From UMGS1519 sp050951095 (GTDB lineage Bacteria; Actinomycetota; Coriobacteriia; Coriobacteriales; Eggerthellaceae), in the NCBI GenBank assembly GCA_050951095.1, contig JBMNIQ010000006.1:168265-232264 (forward strand): a stretch of 64,000 nt of DNA, written 5' to 3'. Position 1 is the first letter of the stretch. Every line of letters begins with the position of its first letter. The notes under the pieces are model-generated. The model saw nothing but the letters and a program-made list of their open reading frames with translations. It searched no databases and was not told where the DNA came from. Positions 43,115 through 53,161 of this stretch are shown here, piece after piece. The position numbers were made by a program, and so were the translations under genes.

Positions 43115-44408
43115 ATGCCTTACGTGAAGTTCATCGCCGGGCACACGGGCACGGGAGCCATCAGGAGCTACCTCCAAAGGAACGGCCGCGCCCTCGCGGT
43201 CGACTACCTGAACCTGGACGCGCCCGTCCTGCGGGGCAACCTCGGAGAGCTTCCCGAGTACGGGGATTTCGACTGGTCTGCCGCCATGGACGGCACTCGG
43301 CGGGATTACGGCACGGACTCCAGCTGGCACGGGAAGAGGGCGCGGACCTTCAAGCACTACATCTTCTCGCCCGACCCGTCCGACGACCTCGATATCCAGA
43401 GCCTGCGGCGGCTTGCGACGGCCTGGGCCGAAGCGGTGCTTCCCGGACTACGAGGTGGCGATCGTCTACCACGACGACAACGCCGCGCACGTGCTCCACG
43501 CCCATGTGGTCGTGAACAACGTGAACCTGGCCACCGGCAAGCGCCTGCAGGAGGACAACCCCCGCGCGTTGAAGAAGGCCGCCCAGGAGCTGGCGAGGGA
43601 GATGGGCCTCTCGTTCTTCGAGTGACGCAGCGCGAGAACCCGTCGAGCGACGGCAAGAGCGGGAAAGCGCTACCGGCCCCGCACGAAGCAGCGCGTCTAC
43701 AAGCGCAAGGCGGAGGCCGAGATCGAGGCCAAGGGCAAGCTACTCGTGGGTCGGAGACATCCGCGGCAGGGTCGCGATAGCGAAGGGCGTCGCGACCTCC
43801 GAGCAGGAATTCGAGAGCATCCTTGGCAACATGGGCGTCGAGGTGTCGGACAACTCGCCCAAAGCGCGCCGGCGCGACTGGCTCTATTCGCTTGCCGACC
43901 ACCCGACGAGGCGCGTGAGCGGCGAGAAGATGGGGCTCTCCTTCGGCAAGCAGGCCATCCAGGAGTCGTTTCGCCCAGGGGCCGGCGGGAAGGCTCTCCA
44001 ACAAGACCGCGCGCGAGATTGCGGAAATCGCGAGAGTCGGCGACCGAGATAGGCGACCTCGAAGAGCTGCACGAGCTCTCGAACCTGGTAGAGGCCTGCT
44101 CGAGGACCGGTTCCCGCAGCATCGAGGAGCTGTCGGCGCGCTTAGCTCCGCCGGGCGAAGGGCGAATCCGCAACGCTCGGAGGAGCTGGAGAGGGCGATC
44201 GGGTACGCATTCGAATCGCGCGTGCTGCCCGAGAAGGCGGCCGCGTCTCGAGCGCCAAATCGAAAACCGGCCCAACGGCCCGGAGAGCGCAAGCCCTGGG
44301 ACGCGAAGCCGTGGCGCACCGAGAGCCTCAGGAGAAGAGCCGCTCGATTCAGCAACAGACCCAGAAGAGCAAGCGAGAGCAGGCACGGAGGACGAGCATG
44401 GTCGTTAA
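43115..44408 (+). pseudogene. MOBP-type relaxase, multiply frameshifted
   Basis: It begins MPYVKFIAGHTGTGAIRSYL at 43115. The first frame carries the N-terminal strand and HYIFSPDP. One extra base near 43440 leads to FPDYEVAIVYHDDNAAHVLH and HAHVVVNNVNLATGKRL, the three-histidine metal site of MOBP relaxases. Further shifted frames give RYRPRTKQRVYKRKAEAEIE, WVGDIRGRVAIAKGVATSEQ and RRRDWLYSLADHPTRRVSGEK, running to about 44408. At least six single-base changes are needed. If real, the element can no longer transfer by itself. If errors, this is an ordinary relaxase of ~430 residues. It starts 9 bases after the mobC stop. Confidence 0.8.
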
Positions 44409-44944
44409 AACCTACTACAGCACCGGCAGGGTCGACGTGTTCGACTCCCAGACGATGACCGACACCACGGTCTTCCCCGGGAACGTCCTCACCAACTACG
44501 CGCTCGACATAAGGGATGCGCGGCAAGGCTCGTCTCTTTGGCTTGACATCTACTACTACGAGATCGACCGGACCGCGGTGCCGAAAACGGCCCGAGGGGG
44601 CTTCCCATCGCACCGCGCCGCGACGCATGCTGCTGCATCCTCGCCGATTCGGAGGATCTGAAGACGCTGCAGCGGGTCACCGTCGACGGGGCCGATGCGA
44701 TTGCGAGGGTCGGCGGCCAATTCGTGGACTGCCTCAAGCTGGAGACCCAATCCGACCTCGTCTACACGCTCGTCCCGAAAGCCGTGGCCACGTACGAGTA
44801 CATCAGGGCCTCGGAGCGCGGCAACGACAGCGAATACGACCAAGCGGACCTCTGCGAGCGCATCGGCTTCACCCCCGAAGCATTCGAGAGGCGATAGCCG
44901 AGATGGAAAGGAAAGCATCCGTTCCAGAGGAGGAAGAGGAATGA
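44398..44944 (+). CDS. Unknown element protein downstream of the relaxase (frameshifted)
   Basis: It starts at 44398, overlapping the relaxase end: MVVKTYYSTGRVDVFDSQTM and NYALDIRDARQGSSLWLDIYYYEID. After a shift near 44610 it continues DSEDLKTLQRVTVDGADAIA and CLKLETQSDLVYTLVPKAVA, and after another near 44890 it ends ERKASVPEEEEE at 44944. The composite is ~180 residues. No family recognised; the strand-rich N-terminus and acidic tail are the only visible features. Proteins in this position often modulate relaxase expression or nicking, but I cannot assign it. Confidence 0.5.
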
Positions 44945-45009
44945 AATTGCTGAAGCTGTTCTTCGCCGCGATACGCGCGATAGCAAAGATCTGCATTCAG
45001 AGTTCATGT
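44941..45009 (+). CDS. Very short amphipathic peptide gene (tentative)
   Basis: The ATG overlaps the previous stop (ATGA at 44941). It reads MKLLKLFFAAIRAIAKIC, a basic amphipathic helix, and could end at the TAG 45007-45009 if one base is dropped. It sits directly before the recombinase ribosome site, so it may be only a leader for coupling. Low confidence. Confidence 0.2.
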
Positions 45010-45022
45010 AGAGGTGCCGACG

Positions 45023-45567
45023 ATGAAGATAGGCTACGCGCGCGTCTCCACGGAGGACCAGCGGCTCGACCGTCAGGAGGACGCCCTCAAGAGCTACGGA
45101 TGCGAGAAGATCTTCACGGAGAAGGCGTCCGGCATGAAGGACGACCGCCCTCAGCTCGCGGCCATGCTAGCGATGCTCCGCAAGGGCGACCAGGTCGTCG
45201 TGGTGAAGCTCGACCGCATCTCCCGATCCACGAAACACCTGATAGAGCTTTCCGAGAGGTTCGACGAGATGGGAGTCGATTTCGTCTCGCTGGGCGATTC
45301 CATCGACACCAGCACGCCCATGGGGAGGTTCTTCTTCAAGGTGATGGCCTCCATCGCGGAGCTGGAACGCGACATCATCGCGGAGAGGACCAAGGACGGT
45401 CTCAGAGGCCGCCCGGGCGCGTGGGCGCAAGGGAGGAAGGCCGCGGGCGGACCAATCCAAAGGTGGATACCGCACGGAAGATGTACGAATCGGGAAGCTT
45501 CAGCATCGAGGAGATCTGCGAGTCGACGGGCATCTCCAAGAGCACCCTGTACAGATACCTCCATTAG
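45023..45567 (+). CDS. Serine recombinase (resolvase/invertase family), frameshifted near the C-terminus
   Basis: The ATG at 45023 follows GAGGTG. The catalytic domain is intact: IGYARVSTEDQRLDRQ with the nucleophilic serine, the VVVVKLDRISRSTKHL arginine motif, and ASIAELERDIIAERTKDGL leading into helix E. Near 45405-45450 two extra bases displace ARARGRKGGRPR. The third frame then gives NPKVDTARKMYESGSFSIEE and a helix-turn-helix ending STLYRYLH at 45567. It is a Hin/TnpR-size enzyme that may resolve element dimers, next to the partition genes. No obvious crossover site pair was located. Confidence 0.82.
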
Positions 45568-45643
45568 GCAAGGCAATCGCGGCGGGCAAAGGCATCTGCC
45601 CGCCGCATTTTTCGAACTCGGAAACCGTCACATTTCCGCCTAA

Positions 45644-45689
45644 TCACAAAGACACAAAGACACAAAGTCGCAAATCCTCACTTTGCGAC
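45644..45689. repeat. Candidate partition site: direct and inverted repeats before parA
   Basis: Tandem TCACAAA, GACACAAA, GACACAAA (45644-45666) run into a perfect inverted repeat GTCGCAAA (45667-45674) / TTTGCGAC (45682-45689). It lies 17 bases before the parA start, where partition systems often carry their centromere or operator. Confidence 0.6.
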
Positions 45690-45706
45690 AGGAAGGAGCT
45701 CCAACC

Positions 45707-46302
45707 ATGCCGATCATCACGGTAACGAACCTCAAGGGAGGTACGGGAAAGACCACCACCGCCATGGCGCTTGCCACGATGGCGGTCAGGAACGGCAGCC
45801 CGGCAAGGGTCCTGGACGCGGACCCCCAGGGCTCGGCAAGCCTATGGGCGATGACCGCATCCGATCTCGGAGAGCCGATGCCCTTCGAGGTCTCTCCCGC
45901 GAATCGGGTGACCATCAAATCGCTGCGGTCCTTCCGAGGAGGTGGTCATCATCGATTGCCCTCCTTCTGGCACGGTGGTCGATGACGCGCTGGCGCGGCC
46001 GATTACGTCATCGTTCCGACCACGCCCTCCTCGATGGACATGCAGCAGACCTGGATCACCGCCCAGACCGCGGCCGAAAGCGGCAAGCCCTTCGCGATCC
46101 TCCTCACATGCGCCCGCGCGAAAACGCTCTCCCTCGCCGCCGTCGCGCAAAGCATCGAAGACGCCGACGTCTCCTGCTTCGATGCCCGGATACCGCTTCG
46201 CGAGGATATCCGAAACTACTTCGGCACTCCTTCGGCAGCGAGCTCTACGGGTACGAGGACGTCTACCGCGAGCTCATCGCGGCGCTCGGGGAGGTCGAAT
46301 AG
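45707..46302 (+). CDS. parA: ParA-family partition ATPase (three apparent frameshifts)
   Basis: The start at 45707 (AGGAAGGAG upstream) reads MPIITVTNLKGGTGKTTTAM, with the deviant Walker A KGGTGKTT, then VLDADPQGSASLWA. One extra base near 45935 leads to VVIIDCPPSGTVVDDAL (Walker B). A missing G near 45993 leads to YVIVPTTPSSMDMQQTWITA and FAILLTCARAKTLSLAAVAQ. A third shift near 46228 gives the end, SELYGYEDVYRELIAALGEVE, at 46302. It is about 198 residues, the size of small type Ib ParA proteins. It drives segregation of the element when it is extrachromosomal. It is followed after 2 bases by an RHH partner. Confidence 0.85.
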
Positions 46303-46304
46303 CG

Positions 46305-46622
46305 ATGGCGGCAAAGGGAAAGCCGAGGCCGATGGTCTTGCCCCAGCGCGCTGCAGCCGGCACCGGCAAGCTGATGGACAATCAGGACACCGTCATGAAA
46401 GGTGATTCGACGGTAGGCTCCAAGAAGCGGCGGCGCATCACCTTCGATACGACTGAGAGTGAGGCGCGAAAACTCAAAGCGCTCGCCGCCAGCAACGGGA
46501 TGTCCGTCCGTCAGCTGATGGAGGAAGCGATCTCGACATTGAACGTGTTGGTCGAAGCGAACGAGGAATCGTCCGTGCAAGAGATCTTCCATTCGATAAG
46601 GAATCGCCCCAAGTTGGGATAG
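46305..46622 (+). CDS. RHH-type partition partner (ParB/ParG-like)
   Basis: 105 residues starting 2 bases after parA. The first ~40 residues are a flexible, basic-polar tail. Residues ~45-85 (KKRRRITFDTTESEARKLKALAASNGMSVRQLMEEAI) form a ribbon-helix-helix DNA-binding fold. The arrangement, with a mobile N-terminus plus RHH after a small ParA, matches ParG/Omega-type centromere-binding proteins. It probably binds the repeats at 45644-45689 and 46650-46685. The gene is intact although parA is shifted. Confidence 0.75.
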   Translation: MAAKGKPRPMVLPQRAAAGTGKLMDNQDTVMKGDSTVGSKKRRRITFDTTESEARKLKALAASNGMSVRQLMEEAISTLNVLVEANEESSVQEIFHSIRNRPKLG

Positions 46623-47212
46623 ATCTCCTCTTCTCCAGATGCGTCAAATGCGACTTTGTAACAAGGCACATTTGTGACAAGTCGCCAATGTGACAAGGAG
46701 GCTTGTCTGTACGGAAGCCCGATTCAAAAACGGACGTTTTTGGGACGTAGCTGGATGTGCGCCAATCGAGACGCGCCTCTGCCGTATACGAGTTCCAATA
46801 CCCGTCCCAATAACAACGTCCCAAAAATGCTCGGTAACAATCGTTTTTGACTCACGGGAGAAACAAGACCATGGAAAGCCTACGGGTCTAGTAAGGGCGG
46901 GACCCAGCGGACCCCGCCCTACGTTCTTTCAGCATAATCCGGCAGTCAGTCTAACTGCTTTGCTGCTGCTGGGGAAAGAAACCTTTGGGGCTTGGCGGGG
47001 CCGTGTTCCACCGGAACTGTCCTTCTGTCCTTATCCGAGCGCTGCATCTGCGCTGCGTCGAACGGGAAGCTACGCCTCAAATTGCAATGGTAAACTGTGC
47101 GTCAAGATCATGATGTTAGCGCTTTCGGCGGCTGGGATTGACACAGTACAACGCTTGGGCTGTCATTTCCTGAGTGCAGCGTGATGAAGCAAGCGCAAGG
47201 GGGATGCATGCT
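46623..47212. other. 590-base gene-free stretch with several inverted repeats
   Basis: GCGACTT (46650-46656) / AAGTCGC (46679-46685) enclose TTGTAACAAGG and TTGTGACAAG repeats. TTTTTGGGACGT (46737-46748) recurs inverted as ACGTCCCAAAAA (46816-46827). AGGGCGGG/CCCGCCCT (46894-46920) with a trailing TTCTTTC can end plus-strand transcription. No convincing gene. The CGTCCCAATA words also occur near the attL side (about 23389). Confidence 0.65.
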
Positions 47213-49034
47213 ATGGCGATTAACGCTCCAAAATCCTACGACACACCGTTAAAAAGCCTGTTGGAGGACATTGACGAGGGCAAGCTGCAGCTTCCCGAGT
47301 TCCAGAGGAGCTGGACCTGGGACGACGAGAGAATCGTGAACATCATCGCGAGCCTCACGCAAGGCTATCCTATGGGCGCCATCATGCAGCTCGAGTGCGG
47401 GGGCGACATCGTCCTCAAGCGCAGGACGTTCGAGGGAGCGCCGGACACGGGCACGGGGCCCGAGTACCTGATTCTTGACGGCCAGCAGCGGCTCACGTCC
47501 CTCTATCGGTCGCTATATTCGAAAGACTCTGTTCCCACCAAGAACGCAAGGAGCCAGGCGATAAGACGTTTCTATTACCTCGATATCAAGAAATGCCTCG
47601 ATCCCGATTGCGACAGAGCCGACGCCATCGTCTCGATCCCCGAGACCCGTCAAATCACAGAGAACATCGGCAGGGATGTCAAGCTTGACCTCACCAGCCG
47701 TGAAAAAGAAATCGAAAAGCTAATGTTCCCAGCCAACATTATTTTTGACGATAGGGGCTACCACGACTGGTACAAGGAATTCATGAAGAAGTACGGCTTC
47801 GATTCAGAGGAAGATGCCCTCTGGGAGCGCTTTGAGAGCGAGGTGATACAAACCGCCCAGGATTTCAAGATTCCGGTTATCACCCTTGTCAAGGAGACCC
47901 CACGCGAAGCCATCTGTAAGGTGTTCGAGAACGTCAACACGGGCGGTGTCGCTCTTACCGTCTTCGAACTTGTAACTGCATCTTTCGCCACACACGATTT
48001 TGACCTGCGGGAGAGCTGGGAAAATTATGTCAGGCCAAAGATCATCGGTGGCGGAGATGGGAGCATCGTCACCAACCTCATGGAGGACGTCGACGCAACG
48101 GCGTTCCTTACGTCGATGACGCTGTTCACTACCTTCAAGAAGAAGATGGCCGGTGAGGGTTCCACTCGCTGTAAGAAGAAAGATGTCTTGGCTTTGGCCT
48201 ACGAAGATTACACGGCATCTCTGGACGACCTCGTCGACGGCTTCGAGATGGCCCGGGACTTCCTCATCGGAGAAAACGTATTCCGTAAGAGGGACCTGCC
48301 CTACACTACGCAAATCGTTCCACTTGCTGCGACCTGCGCCTATCTCGGCAGGGGCGTGTTCGAGAGACAGGCTACCAAGAACGTGCTGCGCCAGTGGCTC
48401 TGGTGCGGGATTTTCGGCGAGATGTACGGGGGCGCGAACGAGACTCGTTACGCCAACGACATCGAGGACCTTGTCGACTCGGTTGAGGGACGGCCCTCCC
48501 TCAACCGCACCGTCAACGCCGCGTACTTCCAACCCACTCGACTGCTGGGTCTTCAAACGCGCAACAGCGCGGCATACAAGGGCGTCATGGCGCTAATCTT
48601 CCGCCAGGGTGCAAGGGATTTCATCGATGGCGAGCTCATGACCGCCGTCAAGGCGAGCATCACCCCGCCGGACATCCATCACATCTTTCCGCAGGCGTAC
48701 TGCATCAAGAACAATTTCGACAAGGCAAAGTGGAACAGCATCGTCAACAAGACACCGCTGATTGCCAGAACGAATCGAATAATAGGCGGTGTCGCTCCGT
48801 CCGCCTACCTCCCGAGGGCTCTGAGGGAGTCGACCGTGGACGAGACGGTGCATACGCGAGCGGATCGAGTCGCACCTCATCGATTACGACTTGCTCGCCG
48901 CAGACGATTTCGACGCATTTTTCATCGACAGGGCAAAGAGGCTCCTCGATGTCATCGGAGAAGCCATGGGAAAGACCGTCGCAGGCAGGTCGTCCGACGA
49001 GGTCCTGGAAAGTTTCGGCGCGCCTTTGGAATAG
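47213..49034 (+). CDS. GmrSD-type restriction protein: DUF262 plus HNH (DUF1524) domains
   Basis: The start at 47213 (MAINAPKSYDTPLKSLLEDI) has a GCAAGGGGG site. The DUF262 ParB/Srx-like NTPase domain has LPEFQRSWTWDDERIVNIIASL, GYPMGAIM and the signature ILDGQQRLTSLYRSLY. The C-terminal part has an HNH nuclease pattern, PPDIHHIFPQAYC with NSIVNKTPLIARTNRIIGG. The last ~55 residues are displaced by one extra base near 48860; the corrected frame ends in SSDEVLESFGAPLE at 49034, giving ~606 residues. GmrSD proteins cleave phage DNA with modified bases. It is paired with the zinc-ribbon gene 18 bases downstream. Confidence 0.85.
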
Positions 49035-49052
49035 CCTTAGCAAGGAGCAGAG

Positions 49053-50318
49053 ATGAAACTCACGAATGAAGAGCTGGACGCAATCCTCGCCAAAGGCGGT
49101 TTAAGGATGAACCAGCCCTACAGCCCCAAGGAATCTTACCGTAAAGACGAGTACATTTTCACCACATGTACGGAATGCGGGGTCGAGGCGCATTACCGCT
49201 TGAAGTATATCCTCGACAAAAACGACCAGAGAGAGCGCGTTTGCCGAGCGTGCTATTGGCTGGGCTGGTATGGCATCTCCCACGAGCTTTACGACAGCGC
49301 CGTGCAGACCATGATTAGAAACGGAGCGACCAGAAGGGAGCTCATAAAGCGGGGCGTAATCGACCAGCGCAAGGGCATCGGCTGGGAGAAGGCCTCTGCG
49401 CTCGCAGCAGAGCATGGTTTCGAGCTTCTCGATCTGATCTCGGGCGAAAGGGAGTCGGACGAGGTGATGGTCGTGCGCTGCAGATCCTGCGGCAAGCAAA
49501 CCGCAGAGCGCCCCGGAGACGTCGCCTTCGGCTGCGGCTGCGTGAAGCGGGGCGGAGTCCAGTACGGCAAGGAAGCCAAGAAACCCTCGACATCGCTCGA
49601 CAAGCGAGATGTCGCGCCGCGCACCCCGGGTGCCGCGAGCATCATCTCCCAGCAAGCCAGACGCGCCGCTAATCCGACGAATTACGATATCAGCGACCTC
49701 AAGGGCAAAACCGTGGCCGACTTCCCTGAGCTTCTCGCCGCATGGAATGAGGACATCGACCCAGAGACCGTGCCTGTACTGGGCTGGGGGCTCGCCCACT
49801 TCACCTGCCTCGAGGGCCATCATCCGAACCAGTCCCCGTACAGCTACCTCACTGATGGCTGCATGGTTTGCAGGGGGCTTGCGACTAAGTCCGATCCTAA
49901 CCAGACCTATCTGCGCGAGACTAACCCGGAGCTCGCCGAGGAGTGGGGCCGCGCGGTGGACGGGGAGAAGTACACCCCCGATAACGTCAAAAGCGGGAGC
50001 AAGCGGAAGGTGATATGGCGTTGCATCGCATGCGGGCACGAATGGGAGGCCACGGTACGGAGCAGAGAGCTAAGGATGAACAACCGCTGCCCGGAATGCG
50101 GCAAGGTGATGGGATCCCTTGCCTGGAAATACTCGGAAATTGCACGGGCATGGAGCCCCAGCAATCCGGTAAGCCCGTGGAATATCAAGCCCCATTCAAG
50201 CCTCGACTTTAAACCAGAATGGGTCTGCCCAAACAACCCCGACCACGTCTGGACCTCCACGGTCGCAACCATGCTGAAGAAGGACGGCAGATGCCCGTTC
50301 TGCAGCAAAGGCAAATAG
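49053..50318 (+). CDS. Multi-zinc-ribbon protein paired with the DUF262 gene
   Basis: 421 residues, CAAGGAG ribosome site. It contains at least five cysteine-pair clusters: CTECG with CRAC (~37-75), CRSCG with CGC (~145-165), CLEG with CMVC (~245-270), CIACGHEW with CPEC (~315-345) and CPNNPDHVW with CPFC (~390-418). The repeats with W-x-x-x-H/P-x-x-P-N-x-x-x-P and GHEW resemble DUF4379 treble-clef modules, which are common next to restriction endonucleases and often fused to Vsr-like nucleases. No nuclease domain is seen here, so it may be the DNA- or protein-recognition partner of the DUF262/HNH protein. Pairing is inferred from 18-base spacing and shared strand. Confidence 0.8.
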   Translation: MKLTNEELDAILAKGGLRMNQPYSPKESYRKDEYIFTTCTECGVEAHYRLKYILDKNDQRERVCRACYWLGWYGISHELYDSAVQTMIRNGATRRELIKRGVIDQRKGIGWEKASALAAEHGFELLDLISGERESDEVMVVRCRSCGKQTAERPGDVAFGCGCVKRGGVQYGKEAKKPSTSLDKRDVAPRTPGAASIISQQARRAANPTNYDISDLKGKTVADFPELLAAWNEDIDPETVPVLGWGLAHFTCLEGHHPNQSPYSYLTDGCMVCRGLATKSDPNQTYLRETNPELAEEWGRAVDGEKYTPDNVKSGSKRKVIWRCIACGHEWEATVRSRELRMNNRCPECGKVMGSLAWKYSEIARAWSPSNPVSPWNIKPHSSLDFKPEWVCPNNPDHVWTSTVATMLKKDGRCPFCSKGK

Positions 50319-50466
50319 ACCAGAACGGCCGCATCTTTGCGGCTTGTTCAAGATGCAGGGGTCATTAACTGCTTGCCTGTTAGCTTCAGTCGCTGCATGG
50401 GCGCTAGGCCTCCGAAGGCCGATGCTTTGGCCTTTAGGTCAACGGGAAAGTATCGAGCGCAAATAA

Positions 50467-50504
50467 GAAAGGAGCAGCAGACTATGTAAGTCGCCGCTCC
50501 TTTC
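50467..50504. terminator. Bidirectional terminator between the zinc-ribbon gene and the adhesin gene
   Basis: GAAAGGAGC (50467-50475) and GCTCCTTTC (50496-50504) form a 9-bp stem between convergent genes. ATTCCG/CGGAAT near 50532-50549 makes a second small palindrome. The rest of 50319-50621 shows no gene. Confidence 0.55.
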
Positions 50505-50621
50505 CTTCGGAATAATCAGGGCCTCATCTTCATTCCGGTTATTCGGAATCGGCCCCGATCCTCACGCAGGCGTAACCTGTGAGGGTGATGAGGGACGAGG
50601 CGAAGCCGATTGCAAACCAGA

Positions 50622-53161
50622 CTATCGCTCCTCGCCTCCTTCATCGCTCTGTCCGTCGCCAATCTTGTCGTCATTCATGCGACGCTTGGCGAGCACGGTT
50701 ACTCCGGCGCCGCAGGCTGCCGCGCCGAGCGCGCAGGCAAGGGCGATCCAGGGAAAGTCGTCGCCGGTTTTGGGAAGACCCGACTTAGTGCCCCCTGTGG
50801 TTTCTGCGGGAGGCTTCTCCTCGTCGGGCGGCGTCAGCTTCACGGTCTGGCCCTCGTCGTTGATGTCGGTGTGGGCGGCGACCTCCTGCCCGTCTTTCTC
50901 GAGCGTCTCGAATGCCACGGTCTCATGGCCGCCGAGGTCGACGCCGTTGAAGGTGAACGTGACGGTCTGCGTGCCGTCCGCCTTGTCGGGAGTGAACGCG
51001 ACCGTGGAGGTCACGTCCTTGCCGTCGCTCTGGATCGGCTTGCCGGTCTCCTTGTCCATGAGCGTGCCCGTCAGGGTGTACTCCTGGCCGGGGGTGAGGC
51101 CCTTGTAGGCGACCTCGTCGTTGATGGTCACGGAGTCGTCGGCAACCGCCTCGTGGTCGCCGTCGTCGGCGTCCGTGGCGGTGGTGCCGATCTCGGGGAC
51201 GGGAGGCACGATCTTGACGGTCTGGCCCTCGTCGTCGATGTCGGTGTGGACCGCCACCTCCTCGCCGTCATGGGTCAGCTTCTCGAAGGCGACGGTGTCG
51301 TGGCCCGCCAGGGCGCTGGCGTCGAACTCGAAGGTGACGGTGGCGACGCCGGCCTCGCCGGTCGCGGTGAAGGTGGTCTCCGCGGTGACGTCCTTGCCGT
51401 CGTGCTGCACGGGGCTGCCCGTCTCCTTGTCCATGAGGGTGCCGGTGAGCTTGTACTCCTGTGCCGGGCGTGAGGCCGGTGTAGGTGACGTCGTCGTTGA
51501 GGACGACCTTCTCCTCGGCGGTGGCCTCATGGTCGCCGTCTGCGGCGTCGGTCGCGGTGGTGCCGATCTTCGGGCCCTCGTCGTCGGTGAGGGTGCCGAG
51601 GTTGATCGTGGTGGAGTCCTTGTAGACGGTCACGTCGAAGGCGGGGATGAGCGTCGCGGTCCGCGTTGGAGTCGCAGCGCTGCTCCTCGATCGAGTACGT
51701 GTCGTAGAGGAGCGCGCCCTTGGCGTCGTCGGGGTCGGAGGAGCCGAACCAGACGCCCGAGCCCTCTTTGCCGCCGTTGGTGTCCTCGGTGTGCTTGTTC
51801 CAGCTCGCCGCGGTGGAGGCGTATCCGTTCGCGTCGGTGACGATCACATGGCTCTCGCCGGTGGTCTTGCTGGTGATCTTGAAGGGCACGTTGGCGAGGC
51901 GCTGGTGGCTGGAGTCGGCGATCTTCACGAGTTCGAGGTCTCCGCGCACGGGTTGCTCGGCGAACTCGCCGTCTGTCGGGGCGAGCTCGAAGACCGCGAG
52001 GTCGTGGCCGGCGTCCTTCGGCAGTGACGGTGAACTCGTGGGTCTCGGTGTCCGGGAGGTAGCCGGTCGGGCGCGTGGGTCTCGGTGATGGACATCTCGC
52101 CGAGCGGGATGCCCTCGAAGGTCGCCTCGCCGTTCTCGACCGTCGCCTCCTGGCTGACGGTCTCGCCGTTCTTCTGGTAGACCGCCTTGTAGACCGCGCC
52201 GTCGAGGGAGCCGGCGCCCTGGGGCTCCGGCTTGCCGGTCTCGGCGTCGGTCTTCACGACCTTGATCTTCACCGTGATGGGGGCGTCGCTCGCGTCGACG
52301 CCGGCGTCCTTGCCGGACACGGTTACCTTGTACTCGTGCTTCGACAGGACGTAACCGTCGGGCGCGGAGATCTCCTTGACGGTGTAGGTGCCGTTCTTGA
52401 CCTTGGAATCCGTCTGGCCATGGCCGTTCTCGTCGGTCGTGAACTGGGCCACGAGCGTCGTCGCCGTCGTAGACTCCGTAGACCGCGCCCGCGAGGGTGT
52501 AGTCGGAGTCGCCGTTGGTGACGGCGGCGTCGCCGGATGTCTTTGTGAGGGCCACGTGGCCGCCCAGGCTCCCGACGAGCATGGGCTGGATGCCGGGCTT
52601 GGAGCTGCAGTACGCGATGGAGCTGCACCCGTCGATCGTCGGGTCGCCGCCCTGGTAGGCGTTCGCCTCTGCGGCGAGCTTCTCGGCTGCGGCGATCTTG
52701 TCGGCCGAGGTCTTCTGGAAGCTCAGGATGTCGTGATATGGCTTGGTGTCGGCGACTATCCAGGCTGCGAGCTGCGTGATTCCCTGCGCGTCGGCATCGG
52801 ACCAAGTGGTGCCGCCGATCTGGTTGGTCGACGGGTAGCCCCGGGCGATGATGTAGTCGGAGGCGTGCGAGCCGTCCTCGATCTGGTCGAACTCCTGACC
52901 TCCGTATCCAGGGCCGACCATGGAGGCGTCGTAGCAATAGGAGATCGCATCCTCGGATGTGGCGTAGCCGACGCCTTCGTTCATATCGGGGTCGCCGTTG
53001 TCGATCTCGTAGCTGTGGATGTTGAGGACCGCGTCCTCGGCGTACGCCGAGCTCGTGGCGATATGCGGGACGCAGACCATAAGGGCGAGCGCGGCCGCAA
53101 GCGCCGCGCGCATGGCCTTCCCACCGCCTTTGAGGCGTTCCTCGGTCTTGGCTTTCATCAT
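50622..53161 (-). CDS. Thioester/VaFE-repeat surface adhesin with LPKTG anchor (frameshifted)
   Basis: It starts at 53161 with a signal peptide (KAMRAALAAALALMVCVPHIATSSAYA). An N-terminal thioester-type domain follows (Cys in AISYCYDAS, Gln in GITQLAAWIV). A prealbumin-like SpaA domain comes next (VKNGTYTVKEISAPDGYVLS), then FELAPTDGEF and LELVKIADSS blocks, then two VaFE repeats (GHDTVAFEKL, GHETVAFETL). The C-terminus has the sortase motif LPKTGDDFPW, a membrane helix and a basic tail. Frames switch near 52455, 52060, 52025, 51640 and 51470; the intact composite is ~840 residues. Surface proteins of this build mediate aggregation in conjugation (compare PrgB/PrgC-type roles) or host attachment. 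Confidence 0.85.
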
